Part shown: piece after piece, positions 54,036-63,797 of the stretch
How positions within the stretch are numbered: the first letter of the stretch is position 1
Layout: every line of letters begins with the position of its first letter
Source: Sphingobacterium faecium
GTDB taxonomy: Bacteria > Bacteroidota > Bacteroidia > Sphingobacteriales > Sphingobacteriaceae
DNA length: 64,000 nt
Assembly: GCF_003054045.1 (NCBI RefSeq)
Contig: NZ_QBKH01000001.1
Span: forward strand, 62,001-126,000
Direction of reading: 5' to 3'
The notes under the pieces: generated by a model
The model's database searches: none
Told to the model about the DNA's origin: nothing
What the model saw: only the letters and a program-made list of their open reading frames with translations
Position numbers and translations under genes: made by a program

Positions 54036-55268
54036 TTATACTTCTAATAATAAACGAGCAGGATCTTCTAATAGTTGTTTTACACGTACTAAGAAGCTTA
54101 CTGACTCACGACCATCAATAACACGGTGATCATAAGAAAGAGCGATATACATCATTGGACGGATGACCACTTGACCATTCTCAGCAACTGGACGTTGAAT
54201 GATGTTGTGCATACCTAGGATAGCAGATTGAGGAGCATTGATAATCGGCGTCGACATCATTGAACCAAATACACCACCATTTGTGATGGTAAATGTACCA
54301 CCAGTCATTTCATCAATCGTTAATTTATTGTCACGTGCTTTTACAGCTAATGCGCCAATTCCTTTTTCGATTTCATGTAATGACATTGATTCTGCATTTC
54401 TAAGTACAGGTACTACTAATCCTTTAGGAGCAGAAACTGCAATTGAAATATCTGCAAAATCAGAATATACCAATTCGTTTTCTTCAATTCTAGCATTTAC
54501 AGCAGGCCATTCTTTTAAAGCAGTTGTCACTGCTTTAGTGAAAAATGACATAAATCCAAGACCTACACCATGTTTCTCTTTGAAAGTATCTTTGTATTTA
54601 GCGCGTAAATCCATGATCGGTTGCATATTGACCTCATTGAAAGTCGTTAACATAGCCGTTTCATTTTTTACAGAAACTAAACGTTTAGCAATTGTTTTGC
54701 GTAGAGACGTCATTTTTTCACGACGTTCATTACGAGAGCCAGCCACAGCAACCGGAGCAGCAGCTTTAGGTGCTTCTTTAGCAGGAGCAGCAGCTTTAGG
54801 AGCTACTTGTGCTTTTTCAGCATCTTCTTTTGTAATACGTCCTTCTTTACCTGTGCCTTTAATTGTAGCAGGATCAATTCCTTTTTCTCTTAAAATTTTT
54901 GCAGCAGCAGGAGAAGCAGTTCCAGCGGCATAAGAATCAGGGTTCTCATCGGCAACATTAGCTGTTGCAGCAGGAGCACTAGCTTTCTCTTCAGAAGCAG
55001 CAGCAGCAGGTTTTGCATCACCAGCAGGAGCACCACCTTCTTCGATAGTACATACTACAGCACCAATTTCTAAAGTATCTCCTTCTTGAGCAATGATTCT
55101 TAAGATACCTGCTTTTTCAGCTGGTAATTCAAAAGTTGCTTTGTCAGATTCCAATTCCGCGATGTTTTCGTCCATTTCAACGTAATCGCCATCTTGTTTC
55201 AACCATTGTGACAAGGTTACCTCAGTAATGGATTCACCTACGGTTGGTACTTTAATTTCTAAGCTCAT
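54036..55268 (-). CDS. sucB: Dihydrolipoyllysine succinyltransferase (2-oxoglutarate dehydrogenase E2)
   Basis: TCA-cycle E2 subunit of 410 residues. One lipoyl domain carries the lipoyl lysine K43 in ESDKATFE. After an Ala/Pro-rich linker comes the peripheral subunit-binding domain ([16 protein letters not shown], about 117-150), a second Ala-rich linker and the catalytic domain ending with [13 protein letters not shown], which has the active-site His and Asp. It follows sucA by 65 bp; the E3 gene is elsewhere. Confidence 0.97.
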   Translation of the reverse strand: MSLEIKVPTVGESITEVTLSQWLKQDGDYVEMDENIAELESDKATFELPAEKAGILRIIAQEGDTLEIGAVVCTIEEGGAPAGDAKPAAAASEEKASAPAATANVADENPDSYAAGTASPAAAKILREKGIDPATIKGTGKEGRITKEDAEKAQVAPKAAAPAKEAPKAAAPVAVAGSRNERREKMTSLRKTIAKRLVSVKNETAMLTTFNEVNMQPIMDLRAKYKDTFKEKHGVGLGFMSFFTKAVTTALKEWPAVNARIEENELVYSDFADISIAVSAPKGLVVPVLRNAESMSLHEIEKGIGALAVKARDNKLTIDEMTGGTFTITNGGVFGSMMSTPIINAPQSAILGMHNIIQRPVAENGQVVIRPMMYIALSYDHRVIDGRESVSFLVRVKQLLEDPARLLLEV

Positions 55269-55333
55269 ATATAATGTTCTTTACAGACAATTGCGTCTTT
55301 TTGATAAAAGACGCAATTGGATAAAAATTGTTT

Positions 55334-58072
55334 TTATTCGAATGATTTATTTAAAATTTCAGCTTGTTGTGCTACGTGTTGTTTCATGTAACCCGTTGCC
55401 GTACTTCCACTTTCCTTACGCGCTACAAAACCAGTAAATGCAATTTCTGTATTCATCAGTTTACGACAATAGTAAGACCAAGCTCCCATGTTTTCGTTTT
55501 CTTCCTGAACCCAAACAAATTGAGTAGCTTTAGTGTATTTTTTGCGAATTGCTTTCAATTGCTCCTCAGGAATAGGGAATAGTTGTTCCAATCTGACAAT
55601 GGCAATATCTTTACGTTTGTCAGCTTCTTGCTTCTCTAATAAATCATAATATACTTTACCAGAACAGAACAATACACGTTTTACGTCTTTTGCATTTACA
55701 TGTGCATCATCAATTACTTCTTGGAATGTATTTGATGTAAAATCTTTCAACGGTGATACCACTTTAGGGTGACGTAATAAAGATTTTGGTGTAAATGCGA
55801 CCAATGGTTTGCGGAATTCGCGAACTTGTTGACGGCGTAATAAGTGAAAATAGTTAGCTGGTGTAGTACAATTTGCTAGAATTAAGTTTTCATTAGCACA
55901 AAGTTCTAAGAATCTTTCGATACGAGCAGAAGAGTGTTCTGGACCTTGTCCTTCCATACCGTGAGGTAATAACATGACCAATCCATTCGAACGTTTCCAC
56001 TTGGTTTCTGCAGATGATAAATATTGATCCACGATGATCTGTGCACCATTATAGAAATCTCCAAATTGAGCTTCCCAAATCGTTAATGCATGTGGATTAG
56101 CAGAAGCATAACCGTATTCAAAACCTAATACTGCATATTCAGAAAGAAGCGAATTGTAGATAGAGAATTTGTCTCCACCAGTGATATTTGCTAAAGGTGT
56201 ATAAGTCTCTTCAGAATTTTCCAATGTCAATACTGCATGTCTGTGCGAGAATGTACCACGTTGTACATCTTGACCAGAAATACGAACACGACTACCTTCA
56301 TTTAATAATGTCGCGTAAGCCATTAATTCACCCATTGCCCAATCGTAAGAATCTTTTTCAATCATCTTAGCACGATCTTCGAATAAACGAGAAATTTTAC
56401 GGAAGAACGTTTTATCTGTAGGAAGTGTTGTAATCTCTTTCGCTAATTGCAAAAATGTTTGATCTGAAACATTAGTTTTGACAGGCGTGAACGATTCTCC
56501 TTTTTTAGCAGGGCGTAATCCTTTCCAAGCTCCAGAGAACATAGGAGTCTCTTCTGTTAGATTAACAACTTCTTTAGATTCCTCTAGTTTTTCTTGTAAT
56601 ACAGCTTTGAATTCTTTCTCAATTTTTTTAGAGTAAGACTCATCTATGCTTCCCTCATCAATTAATTTTTTAGCATATACCTCTTTTGGATTAGGATGCT
56701 TTTCAATGAGTTTATATAATAAAGGTTGAGTGAACTTAGGTTCATCTGCTTCATTATGACCAAATCTTCTGTAACATAACAAGTCAATGAAAACGTCAGT
56801 TTTGTATTTTTGACGATATTCTACCGCTAGTTTAATCGCATATACTAATGCTTCTGCATCATCACCGTTTACGTGAAATACAGGAGAAGAAGTTATTTTT
56901 GCTACATCAGTACAGTAGGTTCCTGATCTTGCATCTTTATAGTTTGTTGTAAAACCAATTTGGTTGTTGATAACGATATGAATAGTACCACCAGTTTTGT
57001 AACCATCTAATTTAGACATTTGTGTTACTTCGTATACCACACCTTGTCCTGCAATTGCAGCATCACCATGAATAGCAATAGGAGCGATTTTTGAAGAATC
57101 TCCCTCATATTTCATGTCAATCTTTGAACGGACCAAACCTTCAACAATAGGATCTACTGTTTCCAAGTGTGATGGATTTGGTGCTAAACTTAAATGAATC
57201 GTTTTACCATCATCAGTTTTAACATCTGTGGAATAACCTAAGTGATATTTAACATCACCACCAAAGTTTACTTCAGGATCTTCTGCATATGTCTTACCTT
57301 CAAATTCTGAGAAAACAGTTTTGTAAGGTTTTCCCATGATATTGGTCAATACATTTAAACGGCCACGATGAGCCATTCCAATAACAAATTCTTGGATACC
57401 TAATTCTGAACCTTTTTCAATAACGGCATCTAGAGCTGGAATTAAACTTTCTGCACCTTCTAATGAAAAACGTTTTTGACCTAAAAACTTTGTTCCTAAG
57501 AAACTTTCAAAAGCAACTGCATGATTTAATTTATCTAAAATTCTTTTTTTGATATCTAAAGAATACGTTGGTTTGTTGCGGTCAGCTTCCATACGATCTT
57601 GTAACCATTTAATTTTTTCAGGGTTACGAATGTATTTGAATTCTGCGCCGATAGAACGACAGTAGGTATCCTCGATGAGTTGTCTGATATCTTTCAATTT
57701 GGCAGGACCTAGGCCAACTTCAACACCAGCATTAAAAATGGTGTCCATGTCTGCTTCAGAAAGACCAAATGTTTCTAATTCTTTTCCAGGGTAATATTTG
57801 CGACGCTCACGTACCGGATTTGTTTGTGTAAATAAATGACCACGATCTCTGTAGCCATTAATCATGTTCAATACATTTATTTCCTTTAAAACATGATCTG
57901 GTGTTGCATCTGCTGAAACACCAACACTTTCGCCCGCATTTTGACCAAAGTCAAAACCTTCGAAAAATTTTTGCCAGCCAAAATCTACGGATTCTGGATC
58001 TTGTTTGTACGCTTGATATAACCCGTCGATGTAGCTCGAATCGGCGTTACTCAAATATGTAAGTTTGTCCAT
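55334..58072 (-). CDS. sucA: 2-oxoglutarate dehydrogenase E1
   Basis: Thiamine-diphosphate-dependent decarboxylase of 912 residues, normal for the family. Features: N-terminal E2-interaction segment with YIDGLYQAYKQDPESVD, the substrate/ThDP block GMAHRGRLNVL, HGDAAIAGQGVVYE, NNQIGFTT, and the transketolase-like half with AQFGDFYNGAQ and LPHGMEGQGPEHSSAR. Co-transcribed with sucB. Confidence 0.98.
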   Translation of the reverse strand: MDKLTYLSNADSSYIDGLYQAYKQDPESVDFGWQKFFEGFDFGQNAGESVGVSADATPDHVLKEINVLNMINGYRDRGHLFTQTNPVRERRKYYPGKELETFGLSEADMDTIFNAGVEVGLGPAKLKDIRQLIEDTYCRSIGAEFKYIRNPEKIKWLQDRMEADRNKPTYSLDIKKRILDKLNHAVAFESFLGTKFLGQKRFSLEGAESLIPALDAVIEKGSELGIQEFVIGMAHRGRLNVLTNIMGKPYKTVFSEFEGKTYAEDPEVNFGGDVKYHLGYSTDVKTDDGKTIHLSLAPNPSHLETVDPIVEGLVRSKIDMKYEGDSSKIAPIAIHGDAAIAGQGVVYEVTQMSKLDGYKTGGTIHIVINNQIGFTTNYKDARSGTYCTDVAKITSSPVFHVNGDDAEALVYAIKLAVEYRQKYKTDVFIDLLCYRRFGHNEADEPKFTQPLLYKLIEKHPNPKEVYAKKLIDEGSIDESYSKKIEKEFKAVLQEKLEESKEVVNLTEETPMFSGAWKGLRPAKKGESFTPVKTNVSDQTFLQLAKEITTLPTDKTFFRKISRLFEDRAKMIEKDSYDWAMGELMAYATLLNEGSRVRISGQDVQRGTFSHRHAVLTLENSEETYTPLANITGGDKFSIYNSLLSEYAVLGFEYGYASANPHALTIWEAQFGDFYNGAQIIVDQYLSSAETKWKRSNGLVMLLPHGMEGQGPEHSSARIERFLELCANENLILANCTTPANYFHLLRRQQVREFRKPLVAFTPKSLLRHPKVVSPLKDFTSNTFQEVIDDAHVNAKDVKRVLFCSGKVYYDLLEKQEADKRKDIAIVRLEQLFPIPEEQLKAIRKKYTKATQFVWVQEENENMGAWSYYCRKLMNTEIAFTGFVARKESGSTATGYMKQHVAQQAEILNKSFE

Positions 58073-58096
58073 CTATTTGAAAAAATATGAATGTGT

Positions 58097-58104
58097 CAAA
58101 GTTA
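58097..58104 (-). promoter_or_regulatory. Putative promoter -7 element of sucA-sucB
   Basis: TAACTTTG on the minus strand, 24 bp before the sucA ATG. No clear -33 element. Confidence 0.5.
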
Positions 58105-58158
58105 GGAATAAAAATAGAGTTTTAGGTACTGTAATTGATTATTTTAGTGAGGAATCTA

Positions 58159-58191
58159 AATTTTAATCTCGTTTTAATAAAGATTAAAATT
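58159..58191 (-). terminator. Hairpin after the cryptochrome gene
   Basis: An 11-bp perfect AT-rich stem (58159-58169 with 58181-58191) lies about 46 bp after the stop at 58237. The T run is short, so termination may be partial, with read-through toward sucA possible. Confidence 0.5.
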
Positions 58192-58236
58192 GTGACGATA
58201 AATCATCAATGATCTTATATTTATTCAAAAAAGACA

Positions 58237-59505
58237 TTAATTTATTTGTCCTAAATAATTCTCTGGTACTTGAATACCTTTTGGATAATGCGTGTTGATG
58301 AGTTTTTGCCAATCTATCGGCATATTATCTTTCTCACTTGTACCTACCCCTGCTATATGTGACCAATTGCCATAATTAGTAGCTGGCGAATAGTCAAATA
58401 TATTTTGTTCAAACCAATACGCTCCTTTCAACCAGTTGATATTGTATTCTTGTACCAGATAGCTAGAAACAATGATTCTGGCGAAGTAAGGTAAATATCC
58501 AGTTTTTTGAAGAAGTCTCATGCTTTGGTTAACAAAATCATTTTCCGTTTCTCCAAATCTCCATTTGTCAAATAGCAATTGATCGTTCTTACTCATGATC
58601 TGTTCTTTCTTAAATCCTTTTTCTTTAAAAAATACGTTTGGATATTTTTTTAGCATGAATCTAAAATAATCTCTCCAAAGCAACATATCTATGATTTTAT
58701 CAAATCGCTTGTTCTTCTTCCCATTTTCTCTTTTTTTGATTTCATGGTACAATTTAATTGGCGATAATGATCCTAATGCAATAAAAGGTGACAATAACGT
58801 GTAATCATGCTCTGAGCCTTTTGGGTCATCTAATATCATTTGCATCGTCTCCAGACCTAAATCTTCTCCACCTTCGATTAATTTATTGCTGACAAGAGCA
58901 ATTTCTTCTTGGCTATAGCCTAATTCTTCTAAAGTGGGAAGGGGTGTTTTTTCGAGATGAGGAGCAGTCACGAAATTAGTTGGATAATCTGCTGTATTTC
59001 TAACAAAACTCTCGCGTTCTATTTTCTTTTTGAATGTTGCAAAAGAATTTGGAATATCACGTATAGGAAAAGGTAAGTCCTCCTTGTGATACAAGGTATG
59101 ACCAATAATATGCTTTAAGTTAATTCTACTTTTCCACAGTTCTTCTTCAACTTTTTCGGAAATAGTTGTTTCTCTATGAGCAACCTCACGATGATGATAC
59201 ACTTCATCTACTTCATATTTTTGAGCAATACGCGGTATGATATCTTCTGGATATCCTACAAAAGTGATTAAATCACTTCCAAGAGATTGCAATTTTTCTT
59301 TTAGTGCTTTTACGGTTTCTAGTTGAAAAGCTGCTCTTATGACATTTGTATTTAGAAAATCGTATTGATTTTTAGCGTAATATCTAGGGTCGAAACAAAA
59401 TACGGGTATGATAAAGGTACTTTTTGAGGATGCTTCTAAGAATACTTCATTATCATGAAGCCTTAAATCATTTCTAAACCAAATCAACGCAGCCCTTTTT
59501 TCCAT
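58237..59505 (-). CDS. DASH-family cryptochrome / DNA photolyase
   Basis: Flavoprotein of 422 residues from the ATG at 59505; a longer frame to 59619 would run through the promoter. N-terminal photolyase domain starts LIWFRNDLRLHDNEVF, followed by VFCFDPRYY and VYHHREVAHRET, features typical of DASH proteins. The C-terminal FAD domain has SFATFKKKIE, LLWRDYFRFM and TNYGNWSHIAGVGTS. DASH proteins repair pyrimidine dimers in single-stranded or looped DNA and may sense light. Confidence 0.92.
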   Translation of the reverse strand: MEKRAALIWFRNDLRLHDNEVFLEASSKSTFIIPVFCFDPRYYAKNQYDFLNTNVIRAAFQLETVKALKEKLQSLGSDLITFVGYPEDIIPRIAQKYEVDEVYHHREVAHRETTISEKVEEELWKSRINLKHIIGHTLYHKEDLPFPIRDIPNSFATFKKKIERESFVRNTADYPTNFVTAPHLEKTPLPTLEELGYSQEEIALVSNKLIEGGEDLGLETMQMILDDPKGSEHDYTLLSPFIALGSLSPIKLYHEIKKRENGKKNKRFDKIIDMLLWRDYFRFMLKKYPNVFFKEKGFKKEQIMSKNDQLLFDKWRFGETENDFVNQSMRLLQKTGYLPYFARIIVSSYLVQEYNINWLKGAYWFEQNIFDYSPATNYGNWSHIAGVGTSEKDNMPIDWQKLINTHYPKGIQVPENYLGQIN

Positions 59506-59556
59506 ACAGATATAATTTTTTTGTACTATTTCCCCCAAGAAAGCATATAGGATGTA

Positions 59557-59564
59557 CAAATATA
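59557..59564 (-). promoter_or_regulatory. Putative promoter -7 element of the cryptochrome gene
   Basis: TATATTTG on the minus strand, about 50 bp before the chosen ATG at 59505. Confidence 0.45.
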
Positions 59565-59709
59565 TAAGGTTATTGTTGGTTTTATTGACATTATTGACAT
59601 ATTTACAATAAAAGGACAATAATTAAATATGTAAAAAAACGGTTTCAATTAAACCTTACTGCATTTTATTTGTTTAATTTGTGATTAAGGAAATTTTAAT
59701 AATTCATTC

Positions 59710-60579
59710 ATGGATGTATTAATTACAGGTTTAAATACGTATTTGGGAAGACGGGCTGTTAGCCATCTACATAGTGATGAATTTAAGGTTACCGGATTAG
59801 TGCGGAATTTGAAAATTTTTAATAAACGATTGGATGAATCTGTAACGGCAGATCTAATTGAAATTGATTTATTTAAATCGAATACGCTACCTCAAGATTT
59901 TTACTTAGAAGATTTACAATTAGGGATCTATTTTACTCAGGTTCCCGGATTAAATGATCCCTTGAATATGCAGATGGAGCTTATTTCACTCCGTAATTTT
60001 ATTGAAGTATGTAAGCAAAATTCTTGTGATCGAATTGTATACATGGCCCAATTGATGGATTCTTTTTATATTGATGCTATTCAGACTTTATTTGAAGAAT
60101 ATAGAGTTAAATATACGGTGGTATTAAAGAGTAGTGCTATTGGGAAGGGAACTATTTTGAGTGATATTTTTAGCAAGTTAGCGAAGAGTAGATACATACC
60201 TTATTGGAAGTATATTGGCAATCTTAAATTTAGACCCATATCCTTATTAGATGTTTACCGTTGGATTAGGATAATGCCATGGAAGAATGATTTTATTAGT
60301 GAAGTTATTTATTTAGGTGGGGACGAGAGCTTAGATTATAAGCAACTTTTTTCTCGTTATATGCAAGTACATCATCCGGGGGGAACGTATCAAACGATCT
60401 CTATTAGCAAGTGGATGGTCAAATTGTTTTATACCCGTTTTTACAATATCCATAAAGAAAACTTTGATGAATTTCGGCGGATAATGAAATATGAGTCTGA
60501 CGTTGATAATACAAGTTGGTCTAGCAAAGTTCATTTTACTTTTACAAGCATGCATCATAATTTTTTGATCGATAAATAA
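59710..60579 (+). CDS. NAD(P)-binding Rossmann protein (NmrA/atypical SDR type)
   Basis: A 289-residue atypical short-chain dehydrogenase-like protein. The N-terminal nucleotide loop reads VLITGLNTYLGRRAV (residues 3-17), a variant of the GxxGxxG motif with Leu-Asn where Gly is usual. KFRPISLLDVYRWI near residue 175-190 and a C-terminal helical part follow. The YxxxK catalytic pair is not obvious, so it may bind NADP or quinone without classical dehydrogenase activity. It lies 79 bp before the UbiD-family gene, which has its own promoter candidate. Confidence 0.78.
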   Translation: MDVLITGLNTYLGRRAVSHLHSDEFKVTGLVRNLKIFNKRLDESVTADLIEIDLFKSNTLPQDFYLEDLQLGIYFTQVPGLNDPLNMQMELISLRNFIEVCKQNSCDRIVYMAQLMDSFYIDAIQTLFEEYRVKYTVVLKSSAIGKGTILSDIFSKLAKSRYIPYWKYIGNLKFRPISLLDVYRWIRIMPWKNDFISEVIYLGGDESLDYKQLFSRYMQVHHPGGTYQTISISKWMVKLFYTRFYNIHKENFDEFRRIMKYESDVDNTSWSSKVHFTFTSMHHNFLIDK

Positions 60580-60625
60580 TGTCAATGTATGTGTCATTTA
60601 AACTTTATCCTGCCAATTATTCTGT

Positions 60626-60633
60626 TATTTTTG
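60626..60633 (+). promoter_or_regulatory. Putative promoter -7 element of the UbiD-family gene
   Basis: TATTTTTG fits TAnnTTTG, 26 bp before the ATG at 60659. Confidence 0.45.
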
Positions 60634-60658
60634 TAGTAGAATAATAAAAGGGGGCATT

Positions 60659-62497
60659 ATGGGGTACAAAAGTTTAGCGGAGTGTGTTGCCGACTTAGAG
60701 CAGCATGGACATTTGATTCGTATCAAAGAAGAGGTAGATCCTTATCTAGAAATGGCGTCAATACATATGCGTGTATTTGATGTTGAGGGTCCAGCTTTAT
60801 ATTTTGAAAATATAAAAGGTTCTGAGTTTCCTGCTGTTTCAAATCTATTCGGTACTTTGAATCGCTCTAAATTTATGTTTAGAGATACACTTGACCATAT
60901 AAAAAAATTGGTCGATGTTAAGATGGATCCTACTTCGGTTTTAAAAAATCCATTTAAGTATTTAAGTTCATCGGCTGTTGCGTTAGGAGCTTTACCCTGG
61001 AAAAAGAAAACCAATGCCCCGATTCTATACGGTAAAACAGCGATAACTAAGCTTCCTCAGATAGTCAATTGGCCTATGGACGGTGGTGCATTCGTTACTA
61101 TGCCTCAGGTTTATACAGAGGATATTACACAGCCGGGTATTATGCAGGCTAATCTAGGTATGTATCGTATTCAGCTTTCTGGTAATGATTATATTCAAGA
61201 TAAAGAAATCGGTTTACATTATCAATTGCATCGTGGAATTGGAATTCATCAACAAAAAGCAAATCAATTAGGAAAACCTTTAAAAGTTAGTATTTTCATT
61301 GGTGGTCCACCTTCACATCCACTTTCTGCAGTCATGCCTTTGCCTGAAGGATTATCTGAAATGATTTTTGCTGGAGCTTTAGGTAATCGTAGATTTCGTT
61401 ATTTCTATGACAAAGAAGGTTTTTGTATTTCTTCTGATGCTGACTTTGTTATCACGGGTACTGTATATCCCAACGAAACTAAACCCGAGGGACCATTTGG
61501 TGATCATATCGGTTATTATAGTTTGACCCATCCTTTTCCATTGATGAGGGTTCATAATGTCTATCACAAGAAAGATCCTATTTGGTCATTTACAGTTGTT
61601 GGAAGACCTCCACAAGAGGATACTAGTTTTGGTAATTTGATCCATGAAATTACTGGAGCCGCAATCCCCAAAGAGATCAATGGTTTGCAAGCTGTCCATG
61701 CCGTAGATGCTGCAGGAGTTCATCCATTACTTTTTGCGATTGGTAGAGAAAGTTATACACCCTATCAAAAAGTAGATCGTCCGCAAGAAATTTTGACCAT
61801 AGCAAGTCAAGCTTTAGGTAAAAATCAGCTGAGTTTGGCAAAGTATTTATTTATAGCAGCAATTGAAGATGACCCATCATTGGATATTTATAATGTTGCA
61901 GGGTTTTTTATGCATATGTTGGAAAGAATCGATCTTACCCGAGATTTGCACTTTCATACCAATACAACAATAGATACTTTAGATTATTCTGGAGATGGAC
62001 TCAATGCTGGATCAAAGGTTGTTTTTGCGGCCGCAGGTTCAAAGAAAAGATCGTTAAGTAAGGAGATCCCTGTGGGTTTAACCATCCCAAGACCATTTAA
62101 CAATGTTAAAATAGCTTTGCCAGGGATTCTTGTAGTTGACGCAGCTGCATTTACATCTTATGAGCAGGAGGAAACTATTTTAAAAAATTGGTGTGATGCC
62201 ATGAAAGATGAAGATTTTGCTGGAATTCAGATGATTGTTTTGGCTGATGATGCTGACTTTACTGCAGCAAATGAGAATAATTTTGTTTGGGTAACATTCA
62301 CTAGGTCAAATCCTGCTTATGATATTTACGGGGTTAATAGTTTTACCAAATACAAACATTGGGGCTGTCACGGACCAATTATTATTGATGCTAGGCGTAA
62401 ACCACATCATGCTCCAGATTTAGTTAAGGACCCTGCAGTAGAAAAAAGGGTTGATAATTTGGGGGCAAAAGGCGGCTCATTGTACGGGATCATATAA
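60659..62497 (+). CDS. UbiD-family decarboxylase, menaquinone (futalosine) type
   Basis: Prenylated-FMN-dependent decarboxylase of 612 residues, the longer form found in futalosine-pathway organisms and commonly named menaquinone biosynthesis decarboxylase. Features: YKSLAECVADLEQHGHLIRI at the N-terminus, GIGIHQQKANQLGKPLKVSIFIGGPPSHP (as two blocks), PEGPFGDHIGYYS with the catalytic Glu region, and VVGRPPQEDT. It probably removes the carboxylate from 1,4-dihydroxy-6-naphthoate-type intermediates, complementing mqnC at 38200. The UbiX flavin prenyltransferase is not in the window. Confidence 0.9.
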   Translation: MGYKSLAECVADLEQHGHLIRIKEEVDPYLEMASIHMRVFDVEGPALYFENIKGSEFPAVSNLFGTLNRSKFMFRDTLDHIKKLVDVKMDPTSVLKNPFKYLSSSAVALGALPWKKKTNAPILYGKTAITKLPQIVNWPMDGGAFVTMPQVYTEDITQPGIMQANLGMYRIQLSGNDYIQDKEIGLHYQLHRGIGIHQQKANQLGKPLKVSIFIGGPPSHPLSAVMPLPEGLSEMIFAGALGNRRFRYFYDKEGFCISSDADFVITGTVYPNETKPEGPFGDHIGYYSLTHPFPLMRVHNVYHKKDPIWSFTVVGRPPQEDTSFGNLIHEITGAAIPKEINGLQAVHAVDAAGVHPLLFAIGRESYTPYQKVDRPQEILTIASQALGKNQLSLAKYLFIAAIEDDPSLDIYNVAGFFMHMLERIDLTRDLHFHTNTTIDTLDYSGDGLNAGSKVVFAAAGSKKRSLSKEIPVGLTIPRPFNNVKIALPGILVVDAAAFTSYEQEETILKNWCDAMKDEDFAGIQMIVLADDADFTAANENNFVWVTFTRSNPAYDIYGVNSFTKYKHWGCHGPIIIDARRKPHHAPDLVKDPAVEKRVDNLGAKGGSLYGII

Positions 62498-62642
62498 GAG
62501 TTAAATAAAATCAGGTGACAGTTATATCATTACAGATCCTGATTTAATTAGATTAAAAGGAACGCTTCTAAATAGCTAGTAAATTGCAAAAAGTCATTTG
62601 ATTATTCCTAGGTTTGTATAGGAAAATATTAATAAAATAGCT

Positions 62643-62867
62643 ATGTCAAAGACAAAACTTACGATCAACAATAATGGTTCGGTAAAAATAGAAGGCGATT
62701 TTGAAATCGTTGATAGAAATGGAGATACTTATGGTTTACAGGGTAGAACAGTGCTTTCTATCTGTCGTTGTGGATTATCCAAAAACAAACCATTTTGTGA
62801 TGGTGCCCATAATGGACATTTTGAACATGAAGCTATTGCTTTTGACCTTCCTCCAAAAAAAGTATAA
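62643..62867 (+). CDS. CDGSH iron-sulfur domain protein
   Basis: A 74-residue protein with one CDGSH (mitoNEET-like) domain binding a 2Fe-2S cluster through three Cys and one His: C41, C43, C52 and H56 in CRCGLSKNKPFCDGAHNGHF. The first 35 residues form a short beta extension. Role in redox or cluster transfer is family knowledge. Single gene, ended by a hairpin. Confidence 0.92.
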   Translation: MSKTKLTINNNGSVKIEGDFEIVDRNGDTYGLQGRTVLSICRCGLSKNKPFCDGAHNGHFEHEAIAFDLPPKKV

Positions 62868-62908
62868 AAGCACTTAGTAATCTTACAGATTAGGATTTTT
62901 TTTTATCT

Positions 62909-62949
62909 AAAACACCCATTTGTACTTCATTGATGCAAATGGGTGTTTT
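62909..62949 (+). terminator. Terminator of the CDGSH gene
   Basis: AAAACACCCATTTG (62909-62922) pairs with CAAATGGGTGTTTT (62936-62949), 13-nt loop. An earlier T-rich run at 62896-62904 may also contribute. Confidence 0.8.
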
Positions 62950-63280
62950 ATTATCTTTATATGTTTTAAGAGATTATCATCATTAACCTTTTGTCTTAAT
63001 GATAGTTATTTTTAAATCTTGTTGTATCGCCATGTATAATCGTTAAGTGAACGGTTATTTTATACTATTCCTCAACATTCACTTTAAAGTCTTCCGGAAT
63101 TACTCTTCTACAGATATGTGATCTTATATTTTTTATGGACATTATGCCATTTACGTATGCGTGTTGATTTGTCAAAAGTGTAGATTAAGACGTCCAATAC
63201 CATATTGATATGGTGTGCATTATTAATGGGTATGAAGTTAATATCTTATTAATATATGATAGAGCTATAATAGTGTAATT

Positions 63281-63320
63281 ATAGAGGGTTGATAGAGGGT
63301 TTCTATAGGGTTTGTATAGG
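63281..63320. repeat. Degenerate short tandem repeats (ATAGAGGGTT type)
   Basis: ATAGAGGGTTG, ATAGAGGGTTTCT, ATAGGGTTTGT and ATAGG follow one another with a period of 11-13 bp. A partly complementary segment (AACCTCTATTATAA) occurs at about 63334-63347, so the stretch could fold back. Confidence 0.6.
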
Positions 63321-63744
63321 TAAAACTCTATATAACCTCTATTATAACATAAGAATAACTAGATAAATACTGGATTTGATTATCATTTGTTCCCCATATG
63401 ATAATAACTTATCAAGGGATAGCATTATAGCCATATTTATTGGCTCAAAAAGTCCATACTTTGTCAGAAATGATAGTAGGAGAATACCGTCTAAATTTTT
63501 TGTTACGATCTGGAATTGATATTTATCGTTCGGAATAAAAAATGAAAAGATATTGAACAAAATACCTTAGTCGAAAGATGAAGATTGTTGCGGAGCGTTA
63601 GGGATTATTACATGATTTCGGAAAGGGGCAGGCTAAATCATAAACTAAAGCTATCCGCTTTGCTTATTTCTTTTGCTGTGAATATTTTGTTGTTTGATCA
63701 AGTTCAGGAGGAAACATGTTTCTTTATTTCGAATAAAGTTTGAA

Positions 63745-63781
63745 ATATGCTCATATTCCATCAGGGAGAATATGAGCATAT
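63745..63781 (-). terminator. Hairpin after the edge esterase gene
   Basis: A perfect 14-bp stem (63745-63758 with 63768-63781, 9-nt loop) lies 16 bp after the stop of the minus-strand esterase. T run on the minus strand is short. Confidence 0.6.
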
Positions 63782-63797
63782 CTCCATTATGATGATG

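Larger units (their letters stand above)
62868..63797. other. 930-bp gene-poor AT-rich region
   Basis: No convincing gene. Contents: the CDGSH terminator; an 8-bp-stem hairpin at about 62979-63003; a 16-bp palindrome ACCATATTGATATGGT at 63199-63214; degenerate repeats of ATAGAGGGTT type at 63281-63320; a doubtful 72-codon minus frame (63342-63560); a doubtful 43-codon plus frame (63612-63743); and a hairpin next to the esterase. Confidence 0.5.

Noticed and set aside
54238..54933. 231-codon plus-strand frame inside sucB
   Set aside because: It is the antisense shadow of the Ala/Pro-rich linker and catalytic domain of sucB, which is clearly the real gene.
63342..63560. 72-codon minus-strand frame in the gene desert
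   Set aside because: Hydrophobic, very AT-rich, no recognised motif or promoter; likely a chance frame.
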